Made by a program: the position numbers and the translations under genes
NCBI GenBank assembly: GCA_024742665.1
Contig: JANSYA010000001.1
Coordinates: 1,257,001 to 1,321,000 of the forward strand
Length of the DNA stretch: 64,000 bases
Direction: 5' to 3'
DNA from: a bacterium
GTDB lineage: Bacteria; Spirochaetota; Leptospiria; Leptospirales; Leptonemataceae
Part shown: piece by piece, positions 8,014-16,122 of the stretch
Numbering within the stretch: position 1 is the first letter of the stretch
How the letters are laid out: every line of letters starts with the position of its first letter
Notes under the pieces: model-generated
Database searches by the model: none
Told to the model about the DNA's origin: nothing
What the model saw: only the letters and a program-made list of their open reading frames with translations

Positions 8014-8049
8014 TCACATATTGAGATATCTGCATATCTCAATATGTGA
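8014..8049. repeat. Perfect 16-bp inverted repeat with 4-base loop
   Basis: TCACATATTGAGATAT (8014-8029) and ATATCTCAATATGTGA (8034-8049) flank CTGC. The stem is AT-rich and perfect, unlike the GC-rich surroundings. It lies in the 240-bp gap between the desaturase start (7892) and the small open frame ending at 8133. No U-tract follows, so it may be an operator-like site or the remains of a mobile repeat. Confidence 0.85.
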
Positions 8050-8132
8050 ATGGATTGTGCGCAGATCGAGAATGTGAGCATGAGCGGGGCGATTCGTAAG
8101 GAGGTGCGGCGCAAACGCCGATCATACCCGGG

Positions 8133-8225
8133 TCACGTAATCGCCGTCGCGACAAACGTCAGAAAAACGGTCAGAGTCACCAGGCCGAGCAGAGCGACGG
8201 CCAGGATCCGATTGGTGTTGCGCAT
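8133..8225 (-). CDS. Possible 30-residue single-span membrane peptide
   Basis: Starting at the ATG 8225-8223, three bases after the manA stop codon, an open frame encodes MRNTNRILAVALLGLVTLTV and ten further residues ending FVATAIT. It is a positively charged N-terminus followed by one continuous hydrophobic helix, the typical form of a small membrane protein. The close spacing suggests translational coupling to manA. No ribosome binding site of its own is visible, and a basic open frame lies on the opposite strand, so the call is tentative. Confidence 0.42.
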   Translation of the reverse strand: MRNTNRILAVALLGLVTLTVFLTFVATAIT

Positions 8226-8228
8226 GAA

Positions 8229-9542
8229 TCAAAAATTCGGACCGACGGTCGCCAGATAGGCGCGGGCGTCGTGCGAGGAGTGCAGCAGAATCTGGCATCC
8301 ACGTTCCGAGAGATCTCCAGGGAATAGGACGGCGCTGCCGCGCGGAAAGTTCGCGCTCCCCAGAGAATTCCCGGCGGCGTCCCGGGCTTCGACGCTCAGC
8401 TCCTGTTCCAGGGCCAGCACGATGCCCGGCCGATCCGTTACCGACAGTTTGAGCGGCGTGGGACCGGTTTGCAGTTTGTACACCCGGAAGTCTTCCGCTT
8501 CGACTTTGTAGGAACTCATACGCGAGTCGCCCTGGATCTGCTGCGGGCGCCGAATCTCCGGGTGTCCCGAACGATAGTGCAGCATTCGCAGCAGAGTGTC
8601 GGTATCCATGTACTTCGCTGTCAGACCGGCGCGCACGACGTTGTCCGAGGCGGCCATGCATTCGAGAATGCGTCCGCCCAGATAGGCATGGGGTTCGTTC
8701 GGTCCCAGGAACAGCGCCTCTTCCGGAGCCATGTCGACATAGTTGAGAAAGTATACCGAAAAAACGCCAGAGTCTTTATCGCCGTACAATTCGGCCAGGC
8801 GTAAGAAGAGCGCGTCCTCCCGCGGCGCCGCTTCGTCTTCCAGCATCGAAAGCCGCAGCCGATGAGCCTGCACAGCTTCTTCGATCTCCACCGGACTGGA
8901 CTGCATCAGCTGACCGTACAGGCCTTCTACAAAAGTGCGGCGAGCCGTTTCATCCCGCTGCTGCGGAGCGGACAGACCGGTTTCGTCTTCTTCTTCGTAG
9001 ATGGAGCCGGCGGGCGTGCACAGGGCCCGCAGCTCGGGAATCGTTTTCAGGAAGCGCAGGATTTCTTCCGGCGGTCGAAAGCCGATCAGAGCGCTCATAT
9101 CCGCCAGGCAGACTGCGAGCTCCGGCTTGTGATTGTCGTCGGGATAATTTTTCGGATCGCGGGCGTGCAGTTCGGGCGCCAGGTCCCGGTCGGGATGCGC
9201 TTGAATCGAAAGCGGGCGGGCCGCGTCGAGCACCTTGAACAAAAAGGGCAGGCGGGTATAGCCGCGGTCGGTCAGGTTCGGACCCAGGAAATGCTCGCGA
9301 TCCTGCCGAATGGCTTCGTCCAGAGGGCGACCGTCCGGCAGAGCCGCCGGCGCTTTCGGATGCGCTCCCATCCACAGTTCGGCGGCGGGTTGCGATGCGT
9401 CGACCGATTGGCCGCGTGCGCGCATCAACTCATGAATGAATGCGGATTCGCCGGACTGCCCCCAATCGTAGGGCATGACGCTGCACTCGAGATTATAAAA
9501 ACAGGGTTTCTGCCTGGCTATGGACACGGATTCTTCTGTCAT
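8229..9542 (-). CDS. manA: Mannose-6-phosphate isomerase, class I
   Basis: Interconverts fructose 6-phosphate and mannose 6-phosphate, feeding GDP-mannose and related sugars. Zinc-site motifs of class I enzymes are visible: SIQAHPD, then DDNHKPELA and the glutamate-histidine pair in GPNEPHAYLGG, followed by the conserved AASDNVVRAGLTAKYMD. Length of 437 residues from the ATG at 9542 fits the family. The open frame continues 36 codons upstream, but that extension overlaps the preceding gene, and MTEESVSIARQKPC begins 16 bases after that gene's stop. It is preceded on the same strand by a 93-residue membrane protein and followed by a possible 30-residue peptide. Confidence 0.93.
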   Translation of the reverse strand: MTEESVSIARQKPCFYNLECSVMPYDWGQSGESAFIHELMRARGQSVDASQPAAELWMGAHPKAPAALPDGRPLDEAIRQDREHFLGPNLTDRGYTRLPFLFKVLDAARPLSIQAHPDRDLAPELHARDPKNYPDDNHKPELAVCLADMSALIGFRPPEEILRFLKTIPELRALCTPAGSIYEEEDETGLSAPQQRDETARRTFVEGLYGQLMQSSPVEIEEAVQAHRLRLSMLEDEAAPREDALFLRLAELYGDKDSGVFSVYFLNYVDMAPEEALFLGPNEPHAYLGGRILECMAASDNVVRAGLTAKYMDTDTLLRMLHYRSGHPEIRRPQQIQGDSRMSSYKVEAEDFRVYKLQTGPTPLKLSVTDRPGIVLALEQELSVEARDAAGNSLGSANFPRGSAVLFPGDLSERGCQILLHSSHDARAYLATVGPNF

Positions 9543-9558
9543 TCTTGGAGCGTCCGGC

Positions 9559-9840
9559 TTAGATCTGTTCGCTTTCGCGCACGTCCTGACGTTCTTCGAT
9601 TTTCGGTTCCGGTTGGGAAGATTCCGGAGTGATGCGGGCGGGCGGAGCAATCTGATCGCGCAGGCCGCCGGCTCGCGGGGCGAAGATGCCGGGCAGCATC
9701 AGCGTTAGAACGAAGAGCAGCAGCGCGGCATACATCAGGAGGCGCAGCCCCGTTTCGCGGTTCAGCGGCGTGCCGCTGCCCGGAACGATGGCAGCCATAT
9801 CTTCGGAGATCAAATTGCCCAGACGATGAAAAACAGACAT
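9559..9840 (-). CDS. Small single-span membrane protein, 93 residues
   Basis: Not recognised. One membrane segment (about residues 33-52, LRLLMYAALLLFVLTLMLPG) separates a 32-residue N-terminus from a Pro/Glu-rich, charged tail (PPARITPESSQPEPKIEERQ). The chosen start is the ATG at 9840 (MSVFHRLGNLISEDM); the open frame extends to 9945, where an ATG overlaps the end of the upstream DUF2147-like gene by one base. It ends 16 bases before manA, so the two are probably in one transcript. Confidence 0.6.
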   Translation of the reverse strand: MSVFHRLGNLISEDMAAIVPGSGTPLNRETGLRLLMYAALLLFVLTLMLPGIFAPRAGGLRDQIAPPARITPESSQPEPKIEERQDVRESEQI

Positions 9841-9944
9841 CTGCGGACACTCTTGCAGCCCGTTATGGATCAGCCCAGAAAAAAACGAAAACGAATTCGC
9901 GGCGCGATTCAGCATATGTCGCCGGAATCGCGCCCGGGCCCGCA

Positions 9945-10433
9945 TCAGGGCAGGGCGTTCAGACGATGGGTCGTATAGCGGTGCTTTTCATAGATACGCA
10001 AATACAGATCCCCGCCGCGCCGCCAGACCTTGCACCGCATGCGCCGGGATTGTCCCGGCAGCGCCAGCCGGCCGTAGAGATATTCACCGTCGTCCCGCTC
10101 GCGCAGGCCCTGTAGAATCTTTAAGTTGAGCAGCGGCCGGCCGGCGAAGGTCGGGGGGCAGGCCTGGCAGAGCTCCGGTGCGTCGGCATCGGGCAGGGCG
10201 ACGATGCGTGCGCTCCACAGCCCTGATTTCGAAGGGGGTAGCGCGCTGTCGTTGGGATGGATCGCGGCCTCGGTGTCCTGAAAGAACTCCAGGTCCAGGT
10301 CGTGCTGGAGCAAACGGCCGTCGGCTTTGAGGCGATAGCGTCCGCTCAGACCTTCCGCGGCCGTCAGCGCGACAGCGGGCATCGACAAAATTACAGCGCA
10401 GACGAGGGCGCCGGTGACAGTCGATCGGAACAC
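9945..10433 (-). CDS. Exported DUF2147-like protein, degenerate paralogue
   Basis: Periplasmic or secreted protein, function unknown. A signal peptide (TGALVCAVILSMPAVALTAA) is followed by a divergent DUF2147-like domain: GRYRLKADG corresponds to the family's GxW opening, and the middle retains the PLLNLKILQGL segment. It lacks the FCGRI and WTR signatures of its two neighbours and has its own CQACP motif. The GTG at 10433 is chosen because it starts just before the signal peptide and eight bases after the preceding gene's stop; an ATG at 10487 would overlap that gene. Third member of a tandem set of paralogues. Confidence 0.6.
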   Translation of the reverse strand: MFRSTVTGALVCAVILSMPAVALTAAEGLSGRYRLKADGRLLQHDLDLEFFQDTEAAIHPNDSALPPSKSGLWSARIVALPDADAPELCQACPPTFAGRPLLNLKILQGLRERDDGEYLYGRLALPGQSRRMRCKVWRRGGDLYLRIYEKHRYTTHRLNALP

Positions 10434-10440
10434 GGGAAAG

Positions 10441-10941
10441 TCAGCGGGTCCAGGTCCGGGTCTTTCCCAGGGCGGCGATGCCGACAAAGCTCTGCACCTG
10501 CAGTTTCGCGGGATCGCTTTGCTGGATTGCGCATTTGTAGGTCTTGCCGTCGGCGATGTCGTAGATCTGGCCTTTAACCCACTTGCCGTTTTCGAAGCGC
10601 AGTCCCCAGAGCACTTCCATTCCGAGCAGGGATACGGAACGTTTTTTAGGATTCGGATTCAGGGCGTCGACGCGCGGTTGCCCCGCGGGCGTATTGGGAT
10701 CCTTCATCCAGGCGATCCGTCCGCAGAAGCGGTCGCCCTGACATTTTACGATTTCAATCTTCATCGATCCGTCGCTGACGGTCCAGGTGCCGAGAATCTT
10801 TTCGGCCTCCGGCGCGGCGCTCAGTTGCAAGAGCCCCGGCGCAAGCAGTCCCAGAATCAACAGTCCCGTCGTCAGCAGCCTTCGCGTGCGGTGCCGGGTC
10901 GGTGTTCTGAGCTTCGAGGAATGCTGGGATAGGGGATTCAT
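10441..10941 (-). CDS. Exported DUF2147 family protein
   Basis: Exported small beta-rich protein of the DUF2147 family, role unknown. The signal sequence (LLTTGLLILGLLAPGLLQLSA) ends near residue 42. The family pattern follows: GTWTVSDGSMKIEIVKC, DRFCGRIAWMKDPN, then GMEVLWGLRF, KWVKGQIYD, DGKTYKC and the terminal KTRTWTR. Length of 166 residues from the ATG at 10941 (MNPLSQHSS) fits; the frame stays open to 11031. Very similar in layout to the protein at 11119-11583, so a tandem duplication is likely. Confidence 0.82.
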   Translation of the reverse strand: MNPLSQHSSKLRTPTRHRTRRLLTTGLLILGLLAPGLLQLSAAPEAEKILGTWTVSDGSMKIEIVKCQGDRFCGRIAWMKDPNTPAGQPRVDALNPNPKKRSVSLLGMEVLWGLRFENGKWVKGQIYDIADGKTYKCAIQQSDPAKLQVQSFVGIAALGKTRTWTR

Positions 10942-11118
10942 GGCGGTCTCGTGTAGTATGCGATATTTATGGATTGCGGTGGGAGAAAATAATTTCGGGT
11001 AGATGTTTTGAAACAGGCGGTCGTAAAACAAGAACAGCCTCGCGATGGAGGCTGCCCTTGTTTGCGACTCAATGTATCTGACGCCGGCGGGATCGCCGGA
11101 GTTCAGATCATTTTGAGA

Positions 11119-11583
11119 TTAGCGAGTCCAGTGTACGGTTTTACCCAGGAAAGAAACGCCGACGAAGCCGCGGACTTTCAGTTTTTTCGGGCTGACCAGC
11201 TCCATAAAACAGCTATAGGTCTTGCCGTCTTCCGGATTGTAGATCTTACCTTCGACCCACTTGTTGCCGTCGAATTTGAAACCCCAGACCAGGTTCATGC
11301 CCATGATGGGGCGCTTACGCTTGGATGCGTCCGGGTTTTCGCGGTCAAATTTGGGTTTGCCGGCGTCTTTATCGCCTGCGGGATAGTTGGGCTCTTTGAG
11401 CCAGGTGATCCGGCCGCAGAATCGATCCTTGGCTTTGCCACATTTAAAGATCGTCACTTTTGAATTGCCTTTTTGGGTTATCCATGAACCCAGCACATCG
11501 TCTGCGCTTGCCGCGTATGCCGGCGAAAGAAAGGCGAATCCAAAAACAATGGCGGTTGCTGTAAGAAGACTTTTGATTTTCAC
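11119..11583 (-). CDS. Exported DUF2147 family protein
   Basis: Exported DUF2147 family protein, role unknown. The signal peptide (SLLTATAIVFGFAFLSPAYA) is followed by the full family pattern: GSWITQKGNSKVTIFKC, DRFCGRITWLKEPNYPAG, the NP of the D..NP block, GMNLVWGFKF, KWVEGKIYNPEDGKTY and terminal KTVHWTR. The GTG at 11583 is chosen because AGGAG lies eight bases upstream and the signal peptide begins directly after it; upstream residues in the open frame look non-coding. Divergent from tilS and first of three tandem paralogues. Confidence 0.85.
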   Translation of the reverse strand: MKIKSLLTATAIVFGFAFLSPAYAASADDVLGSWITQKGNSKVTIFKCGKAKDRFCGRITWLKEPNYPAGDKDAGKPKFDRENPDASKRKRPIMGMNLVWGFKFDGNKWVEGKIYNPEDGKTYSCFMELVSPKKLKVRGFVGVSFLGKTVHWTR

Positions 11584-11616
11584 TACGTCACTCCTGAAGT
11601 TGAATTTTGCTTCACA

Positions 11617-11645
11617 AGTATGTTGGAAGGTCCGGCAGGCAACAA
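11617..11645 (-). promoter_or_regulatory. Candidate promoter of the first DUF2147 gene
   Basis: On the minus strand TTGTTG (11645-11640) is followed after 17 bases by CATACT (11622-11617), about 33 bases before the GTG start. Matches are four of six in the -10 and only moderate in the -35. Confidence 0.35.
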
Positions 11646-11773
11646 ATGTTTGAAAAAAATCGGTGCATTTCCGGATTCGCATTGTTTTTTTTGTGCATTG
11701 CCATCCCTTTGGTGCGGGGCACACAAAAATTTAACGATGCAAAACCTTAACTGTTTCGCCCGAAAAATCGATA

Positions 11774-13174
11774 ATGGCCGGCTCTGAACTCAGCGCCGCG
11801 CTTTTCGCAGAAGGCGCGATCGATGCCGATGTGTTGAGTGCGATCGACGCGCAGGGCTCCTGCATTCTGGCCGTATCCGGCGGCCGCGATTCGATGTTGC
11901 TGCTGTACTTATTTCGGGAGCTGTTCGACCAGGGCTATCTCCAGCGGGAGCCGGTTGTCTTTCATTTAAACCACGGCCTGCGAGCCAGCGCCCGCGATGA
12001 TCTGGACTTTGTCGCCCGGCAGGCCCGCCGCCTGGAATTCGCATTTTATTTTCAAGAGCGCGACGCGGCCCGCTTCGCCAGGCGCACGAAGACCGGCCTG
12101 GAAGAAGCGGGGCGTCTGCTGCGTTATCGCGCGCTGGGCCGCCTGCGATCTCTTCGCGCAGAAGGCGGCCTGGTCATAACGGCCCATCATGCGGACGATT
12201 ATCTTGAAAGCGTTTTGATTCATTTGATTCGAGGCGGCGGTCCCGGAGCGATGAATACGCTTTCGTTTTTTTCCCGGGTCGAGAATACGCCGGTGGCCCG
12301 CCCGCTCGTCTTGTGCACCCGGGAGCGCATCGCGAGCCTGGTTCAGGCTCACGACATTCCATTCGTCGAAGATCCGAGCAATCGATCGCCGGAGTTTTTG
12401 CGCAATCGGCTGCGCCAGGGGCCGGCGGCGGCGCTGCTGGGCGAAGGCCTCGATCCGGTCAAGCTGTGGCGTAATTTTCACGACGATCCGCGCGACACGA
12501 TGGCAGCTCCGGAGAATATCAACGCCCGGCCGGCGTATCTTTCCATTGATCGGCGGATCTTGTTCGGCGACCCGCTGCGGCTTTCCGAGTGCAAACAGAT
12601 CTTCGACCTGGCCTTTCGGCGCCTCGGACTGCCCCCGGCGGATCGGAAATTTCTCGCGGCGATCCGCACGCAGCTGCGGCGCGGCGCCGACTTTCGCGTT
12701 TCGTTTCGCGCGCGGGTTTTTCGCGTCTGGTCCGATGCGCGGGGGCCGGTCTGGATCTTTCGCAGCGATGCGCCGGCTTTGCGTGCGCCGACCTGGGAGC
12801 GCGGCGCCCTCGACCCGTCGGCCGCAGGCGTGCCGGCCGGATCGACGCAGTGGGTGATTCGATTCTGCGGCCGGACCCGCGAAGTTCTGTGCGGGCCAAA
12901 TGAAAGGCCCGCTGTATTTCGGCCGGGGATGCGCGTCAGGCTGGCCGACGGATCGCGGGTTTCTGTGCGCAAGCTGCTGCGGGAAGCGGGCGTGCCTGCG
13001 CCGGTGCGCGAATTCTTGCCTTTGATCGTCGAGGGGCGGCCCCGGGCTGCTGGAAGTGAGGCAGAGGCCGATCTGAATGGAGCGGCTCCCGGCGAATCAG
13101 CGGAGCCGGTCACGCGGATCTGCTTTGGTTTTTGGGAGTCTCTGCGAGACCGCCGTTTCTTCAACCTTACTTGA
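11774..13174 (+). CDS. tilS: tRNA(Ile)-lysidine synthase
   Basis: Modifies cytidine 34 of the CAU-anticodon tRNA-Ile to lysidine with lysine and ATP, changing both charging and decoding; normally essential. The PP-loop motif SGGRDS is at residues 35-40, followed by HLNHGLRASARDDLDFV and the family's HHADDYLESVLIHLIRGGG (about 136-154). A C-terminal region (GMRVRLADGSRVSVRKLLREAG) matches the TilS C-terminal domain. Length of 466 residues fits. The ATG at 11774 has no strong ribosome binding site. Codirectional with the acyltransferase 90 bases downstream. Confidence 0.93.
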   Translation: MAGSELSAALFAEGAIDADVLSAIDAQGSCILAVSGGRDSMLLLYLFRELFDQGYLQREPVVFHLNHGLRASARDDLDFVARQARRLEFAFYFQERDAARFARRTKTGLEEAGRLLRYRALGRLRSLRAEGGLVITAHHADDYLESVLIHLIRGGGPGAMNTLSFFSRVENTPVARPLVLCTRERIASLVQAHDIPFVEDPSNRSPEFLRNRLRQGPAAALLGEGLDPVKLWRNFHDDPRDTMAAPENINARPAYLSIDRRILFGDPLRLSECKQIFDLAFRRLGLPPADRKFLAAIRTQLRRGADFRVSFRARVFRVWSDARGPVWIFRSDAPALRAPTWERGALDPSAAGVPAGSTQWVIRFCGRTREVLCGPNERPAVFRPGMRVRLADGSRVSVRKLLREAGVPAPVREFLPLIVEGRPRAAGSEAEADLNGAAPGESAEPVTRICFGFWESLRDRRFFNLT

Positions 13175-13264
13175 CAAATCTGTGTCGCCGATTAGCTTCA
13201 CGGTTCTTCCAGCTTCGAAACCACCGTATTCTCCCGGTTTCGACTCTGGACCGGGGATTTCGAA

Positions 13265-14050
13265 TTGGCTCAGAAAAAATATTGCGCGTCGCCGACGCCG
13301 GAAGAATTCGAAGGCAAGTCGCTTGAGTATCGCCTCATGCGCGGAATCCCCCACGCCTTTCTGGACTGGCTGCGGAGCTATACGCGTCTGGAAACCGAAG
13401 GTCTGGAACATATTCCCGAGACCGGTCCGGTGCTGGTCTGTCCGAATCACAGCGGCGTGTTGGGCTGGGACGCCTTCGCGGTTCAGAACGAAATCATTAA
13501 ATTCCGCAAGCGGATCCCGCGGACCATGAGCCACAATTTCTGGCACGAAAACGAAACCTTTCGCTATCTCTCGAATAAGATGGGCTTCGTGCCCCAGGAC
13601 TTCAAGCGGGCCATTCGCGTGCTGAGACGAAACAATTTGCTGCTGATCTTTCCCGAAGCGGAAGCGGGGAATTTCAAACCCAGCACGCAAATGTACAATC
13701 TGGAGAGTTTTAATCCGGGCTTCGTTTCCCTGGCGATGATGGCCGACGCGCCGATCATTCCGGCCTGCGTCATCGGCGCGGAAGAATCGCACTTGAATCT
13801 GGGCACTCTGGACTGGACTGAAAAATTTCTCGGCGCGAAAGTGCCGCTGCCGATGAACCTGATTCCCCTGCCGGTGCGCTGGAAGCTGATCTTCATGGAG
13901 CCGGTGTATCTGGGCAAGTACGGCCGGCGCGACGCGAAGAATATTAAATTCCTGGAAGAAGTCGCCGAAAACGTGCGCATGCGCATTCAGCTGCGCATCA
14001 ATAAGGAATTGGTGAAGCGGGGCGTATTTAAATTCTTGCCAGACGACTGA
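13265..14050 (+). CDS. 1-acylglycerol-3-phosphate acyltransferase-like protein (PlsC family)
   Basis: Membrane-associated acyltransferase expected to transfer an acyl chain to a glycerophospholipid or another lipid. The catalytic block reads NHSGVLGWDAFA (about residues 57-68), a variant of the HX4D motif as found in the subgroup with NHSG..P.D. The second motif LIFPEAEAG (about 126-134) corresponds to the family's FPEGTRS position and carries Ala for Gly. The C-terminus is amphipathic and basic. Start is TTG at 13265, the first possible start in frame that keeps the conserved N-terminus. Follows tilS. Confidence 0.82.
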   Translation: MAQKKYCASPTPEEFEGKSLEYRLMRGIPHAFLDWLRSYTRLETEGLEHIPETGPVLVCPNHSGVLGWDAFAVQNEIIKFRKRIPRTMSHNFWHENETFRYLSNKMGFVPQDFKRAIRVLRRNNLLLIFPEAEAGNFKPSTQMYNLESFNPGFVSLAMMADAPIIPACVIGAEESHLNLGTLDWTEKFLGAKVPLPMNLIPLPVRWKLIFMEPVYLGKYGRRDAKNIKFLEEVAENVRMRIQLRINKELVKRGVFKFLPDD

Positions 14051-14157
14051 GACGAAGCCGGGCCGTGTGCGGTGTCTGAACGGACGCCGCTGGATGCGCC
14101 GCCGGAAATATTAGAAAAACACCGAAGAAATACCGGAAGAGATGATGGATAAGATCG

Positions 14158-14643
14158 ATGCCTGAGAATACGAGCGAAGACGCGTTAAAAAAGAAACTCT
14201 TAGATCGAACCCAGCGGATGCTGGAGGCGGTCGTCGACGAAGTTATGACCACCGACGTTCTGACGGTCGATGCGAAGGATCTATGCGCGAAGGCCGCGCG
14301 CTTGATTCTGGACAACGGCGTGCTGGGCGTGCTGGTCATGAAAGACGCGAAGGCGCACAATATGGTGACTGCGGCCGATTTGCTGCGGCTCTCGTACGAA
14401 GAAGTTTTCGATGAAAATCGTGATTATCTGCGCCAGACGGTCGGCGAATTGGTCGCCGACAAAGAATTCGTGAGCGTGCCGAGCGGCACAAAGCTGCGCG
14501 AGCTGCTGAATATTATGGTGCAACGTCGCATTCGTTCCGTGCCGGTGATCGACGGCGGTATGATCCGGGGCCTGGTTTCCATGTCGGATTTGGTCGAGTG
14601 GTACCGCAGCACGCACGAAGAAGTGCGCACGGGGAAATTATAA
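14158..14643 (+). CDS. Two-CBS-domain protein
   Basis: Cytoplasmic protein made of a pair of CBS domains, which usually bind adenosine nucleotides and act as energy sensors. The first repeat spans about residues 25-83 (VMTTDVLTVDAK, then NMVTAADLLRLS) and the second about 95-155 (ADKEFVSVPSG, then RSVPVIDGGMIRGLVSMSDL). No catalytic domain is attached. The ATG at 14158 follows a purine-rich stretch. It is followed after nine bases by an HNH protein, so the two may be cotranscribed, though no functional link is known. Confidence 0.88.
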   Translation: MPENTSEDALKKKLLDRTQRMLEAVVDEVMTTDVLTVDAKDLCAKAARLILDNGVLGVLVMKDAKAHNMVTAADLLRLSYEEVFDENRDYLRQTVGELVADKEFVSVPSGTKLRELLNIMVQRRIRSVPVIDGGMIRGLVSMSDLVEWYRSTHEEVRTGKL

Positions 14644-14652
14644 AATCCATTG

Positions 14653-15006
14653 ATGATCGACCCGATAACGCTCAAGAAAGAAAAAGACAAAGCCCGGGAT
14701 TTGCGCAACAGCACCTGGTGGAAACGCAAACGTTCGAACGGATTGTGTTACTACTGCGGCCGAAAATATCCCGTCGCGCAGCTGACCATGGACCACGTGA
14801 TTCCGCTTTCGCGCGGCGGGCGCTCGGTCAAAGACAATCTGGTGCCGAGCTGCAAAGACTGCAATAACGCCAAAAAGAATCTGATTCCCGCGGAATGGAC
14901 GGAGTATCTGGATCGCCTGAAGCAGGACGCGGACCCGCGCGGCGCCGGCGCTCCGGATTCCCTGGCGGAACCGTCGGCGGAAAAGAAGACGCCCCTCGAT
15001 TCCTGA
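14653..15006 (+). CDS. HNH endonuclease-like protein, 117 residues
   Basis: Small HNH-domain nuclease or nuclease-like protein. Zinc-binding CYYC and CKDC pairs flank the HNH core MDHVIPLSRGGRSVKDNLVPSC, with the metal-binding histidine in DHV and an asparagine in KDNL. The N-terminus is strongly basic (DLRNSTWWKRKRSNG), suiting nucleic-acid binding. A TTG precedes the chosen ATG at 14653 in the same frame. Stand-alone HNH proteins of this size are widespread and not confined to restriction or phage loci; nothing here suggests a mobile element. Confidence 0.83.
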   Translation: MIDPITLKKEKDKARDLRNSTWWKRKRSNGLCYYCGRKYPVAQLTMDHVIPLSRGGRSVKDNLVPSCKDCNNAKKNLIPAEWTEYLDRLKQDADPRGAGAPDSLAEPSAEKKTPLDS

Positions 15007-15018
15007 TGAGCAGGAATC
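14998..15018. terminator. Hairpin across the end of the HNH gene
   Basis: GATTCCTG and CAGGAATC flank ATGAG. The hairpin includes the HNH stop codon and lies between convergent genes, so it could act on either transcript. There is no U-tract. Confidence 0.4.
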
Positions 15019-15061
15019 CGCAGGGGCGCCGTCCACGCTTAAATCTCTAAAAGATTCAGCG

Positions 15062-15089
15062 GTTGATCAGAGATCGTTGATCAGAGATC
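15062..15089. repeat. 14-bp tandem duplication at the end of the outer-membrane protein gene
   Basis: GTTGATCAGAGATC occurs twice head to tail. The second copy includes the stop codon and last codons of the minus-strand gene that ends at 15081. Confidence 0.8.
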
Positions 15090-16079
15090 GACGTCGTACG
15101 ACAGAGCAATGAAGAACAGACCTTTCGTCTGGGTCGCCTTCTCGTCGTAGAAGATCTTATCCGTCAGCAGTTCGACGATCGCGTTGCTTGCGACTGAAGG
15201 AGCGCTTACGGTGCTCAACAGGATCGGGATCGCGAAATAGTCCGGATAAGACTGAGTCAGTTGTTCCTGACGCAGGCCGACCTGAACGCTCAGATCCGAG
15301 GTTACGTCGTACTGCACTCCGAGCATATAGCGGAAGATGTCGATCTTGTAGCCGGCTTCGCCGCGCTCGATCGATACGGAAGCCGATCCGAAACCGGAAG
15401 GAATGCCGTACACGTTGCGTTCCTGAGTCATGGAGCCGTCCCAGCCCGGCAGACCCGGCGTGAACATGAAATCGCCAATCAGCGAAATTTCCGGCGTCAC
15501 GTAGAACTGAGCTTCCAGTCCAAGATACATGCCCCGGGCGTTCGCGCTGAAAAAGCTGTTATCGGCGAAGGCGATCAGCGGGCTGGTGCCGATCGAGAGT
15601 TCTTCGTAGGTGAATTCCTTGAAGTGCTCGCGAAAGCCGACCTTCGGAGTCAGCAGCAGCTTCTTCGGAATGACCGGATATTCGTAGCCGGCTTCGGCTT
15701 CCCAGTCGGTCGTTTTGTAGGCTCCGAGTTTTACGTCGGACAGATAAAACAGGCCGATGCCGGTGTATTCGTATTCGGGTTCGTAGCGAATATAGTTCCC
15801 GGCGAAGGTAACGCGGCCGGGGCCGGCTGGAATCAGAAATTCGACTCCCAGGGGATAAATGGTGTTGGTGTGCTTGTTCGACCAGGTGTCGTTCAGGCGA
15901 CCGATGCCAGTTCCGAAAAACAGATCGTCCTTAAAATAACGATCTTCCAGTTCCGGATCCAGGTCTCCGGGCCAGTAACCCACGTTCAAACGCAGGGTGG
16001 TCTGTGCCTGCAGGCTGCCTGCGAAAAGCATGGTGCCCAGCACGCACATCAGCGTAATACTTAATGTTTTGATTTTCAT
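15081..16079 (-). CDS. Outer-membrane beta-barrel protein (predicted)
   Basis: Exported protein, predicted outer-membrane barrel. A clean signal peptide (SITLMCVLGTMLFAGSLQAQ) is followed by alternating hydrophobic/polar strands rich in Tyr, Phe and Gly (for example GRVTFAGNYIRYEPEY, GLEAQFYVTPEISLIGDFMF and, at the end, GLFFIALSYDVDL with a typical final strand, although not ending in Phe). 332 residues would give a barrel of about 12 strands. Specific function unknown. The ATG at 16079 follows AAGGAG. It lies 43 bases after the short-chain dehydrogenase gene on the same strand. Confidence 0.75.
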   Translation of the reverse strand: MKIKTLSITLMCVLGTMLFAGSLQAQTTLRLNVGYWPGDLDPELEDRYFKDDLFFGTGIGRLNDTWSNKHTNTIYPLGVEFLIPAGPGRVTFAGNYIRYEPEYEYTGIGLFYLSDVKLGAYKTTDWEAEAGYEYPVIPKKLLLTPKVGFREHFKEFTYEELSIGTSPLIAFADNSFFSANARGMYLGLEAQFYVTPEISLIGDFMFTPGLPGWDGSMTQERNVYGIPSGFGSASVSIERGEAGYKIDIFRYMLGVQYDVTSDLSVQVGLRQEQLTQSYPDYFAIPILLSTVSAPSVASNAIVELLTDKIFYDEKATQTKGLFFIALSYDVDL

Positions 16080-16122
16080 TAGCGTAAATTTCTCCTTAAT
16101 TGCTTCTTATTCTATATTTATA

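Noticed and set aside
8050..8259. Plus-strand open frame with an AAGGAGGT site at 8098-8105
   Set aside because: The strong Shine-Dalgarno-like site has no ATG at the right distance, the product is a low-complexity basic sequence, and the frame is antisense to the end of manA and the hydrophobic small frame.
13171..13176. TTGACA at the end of tilS as a promoter for the acyltransferase gene
   Set aside because: No -10-like hexamer at 15-19 bases downstream.
14653..15006. HNH protein as part of a restriction or defence system
   Set aside because: No methyltransferase, helicase or other defence gene nearby; neighbours are ordinary housekeeping genes.
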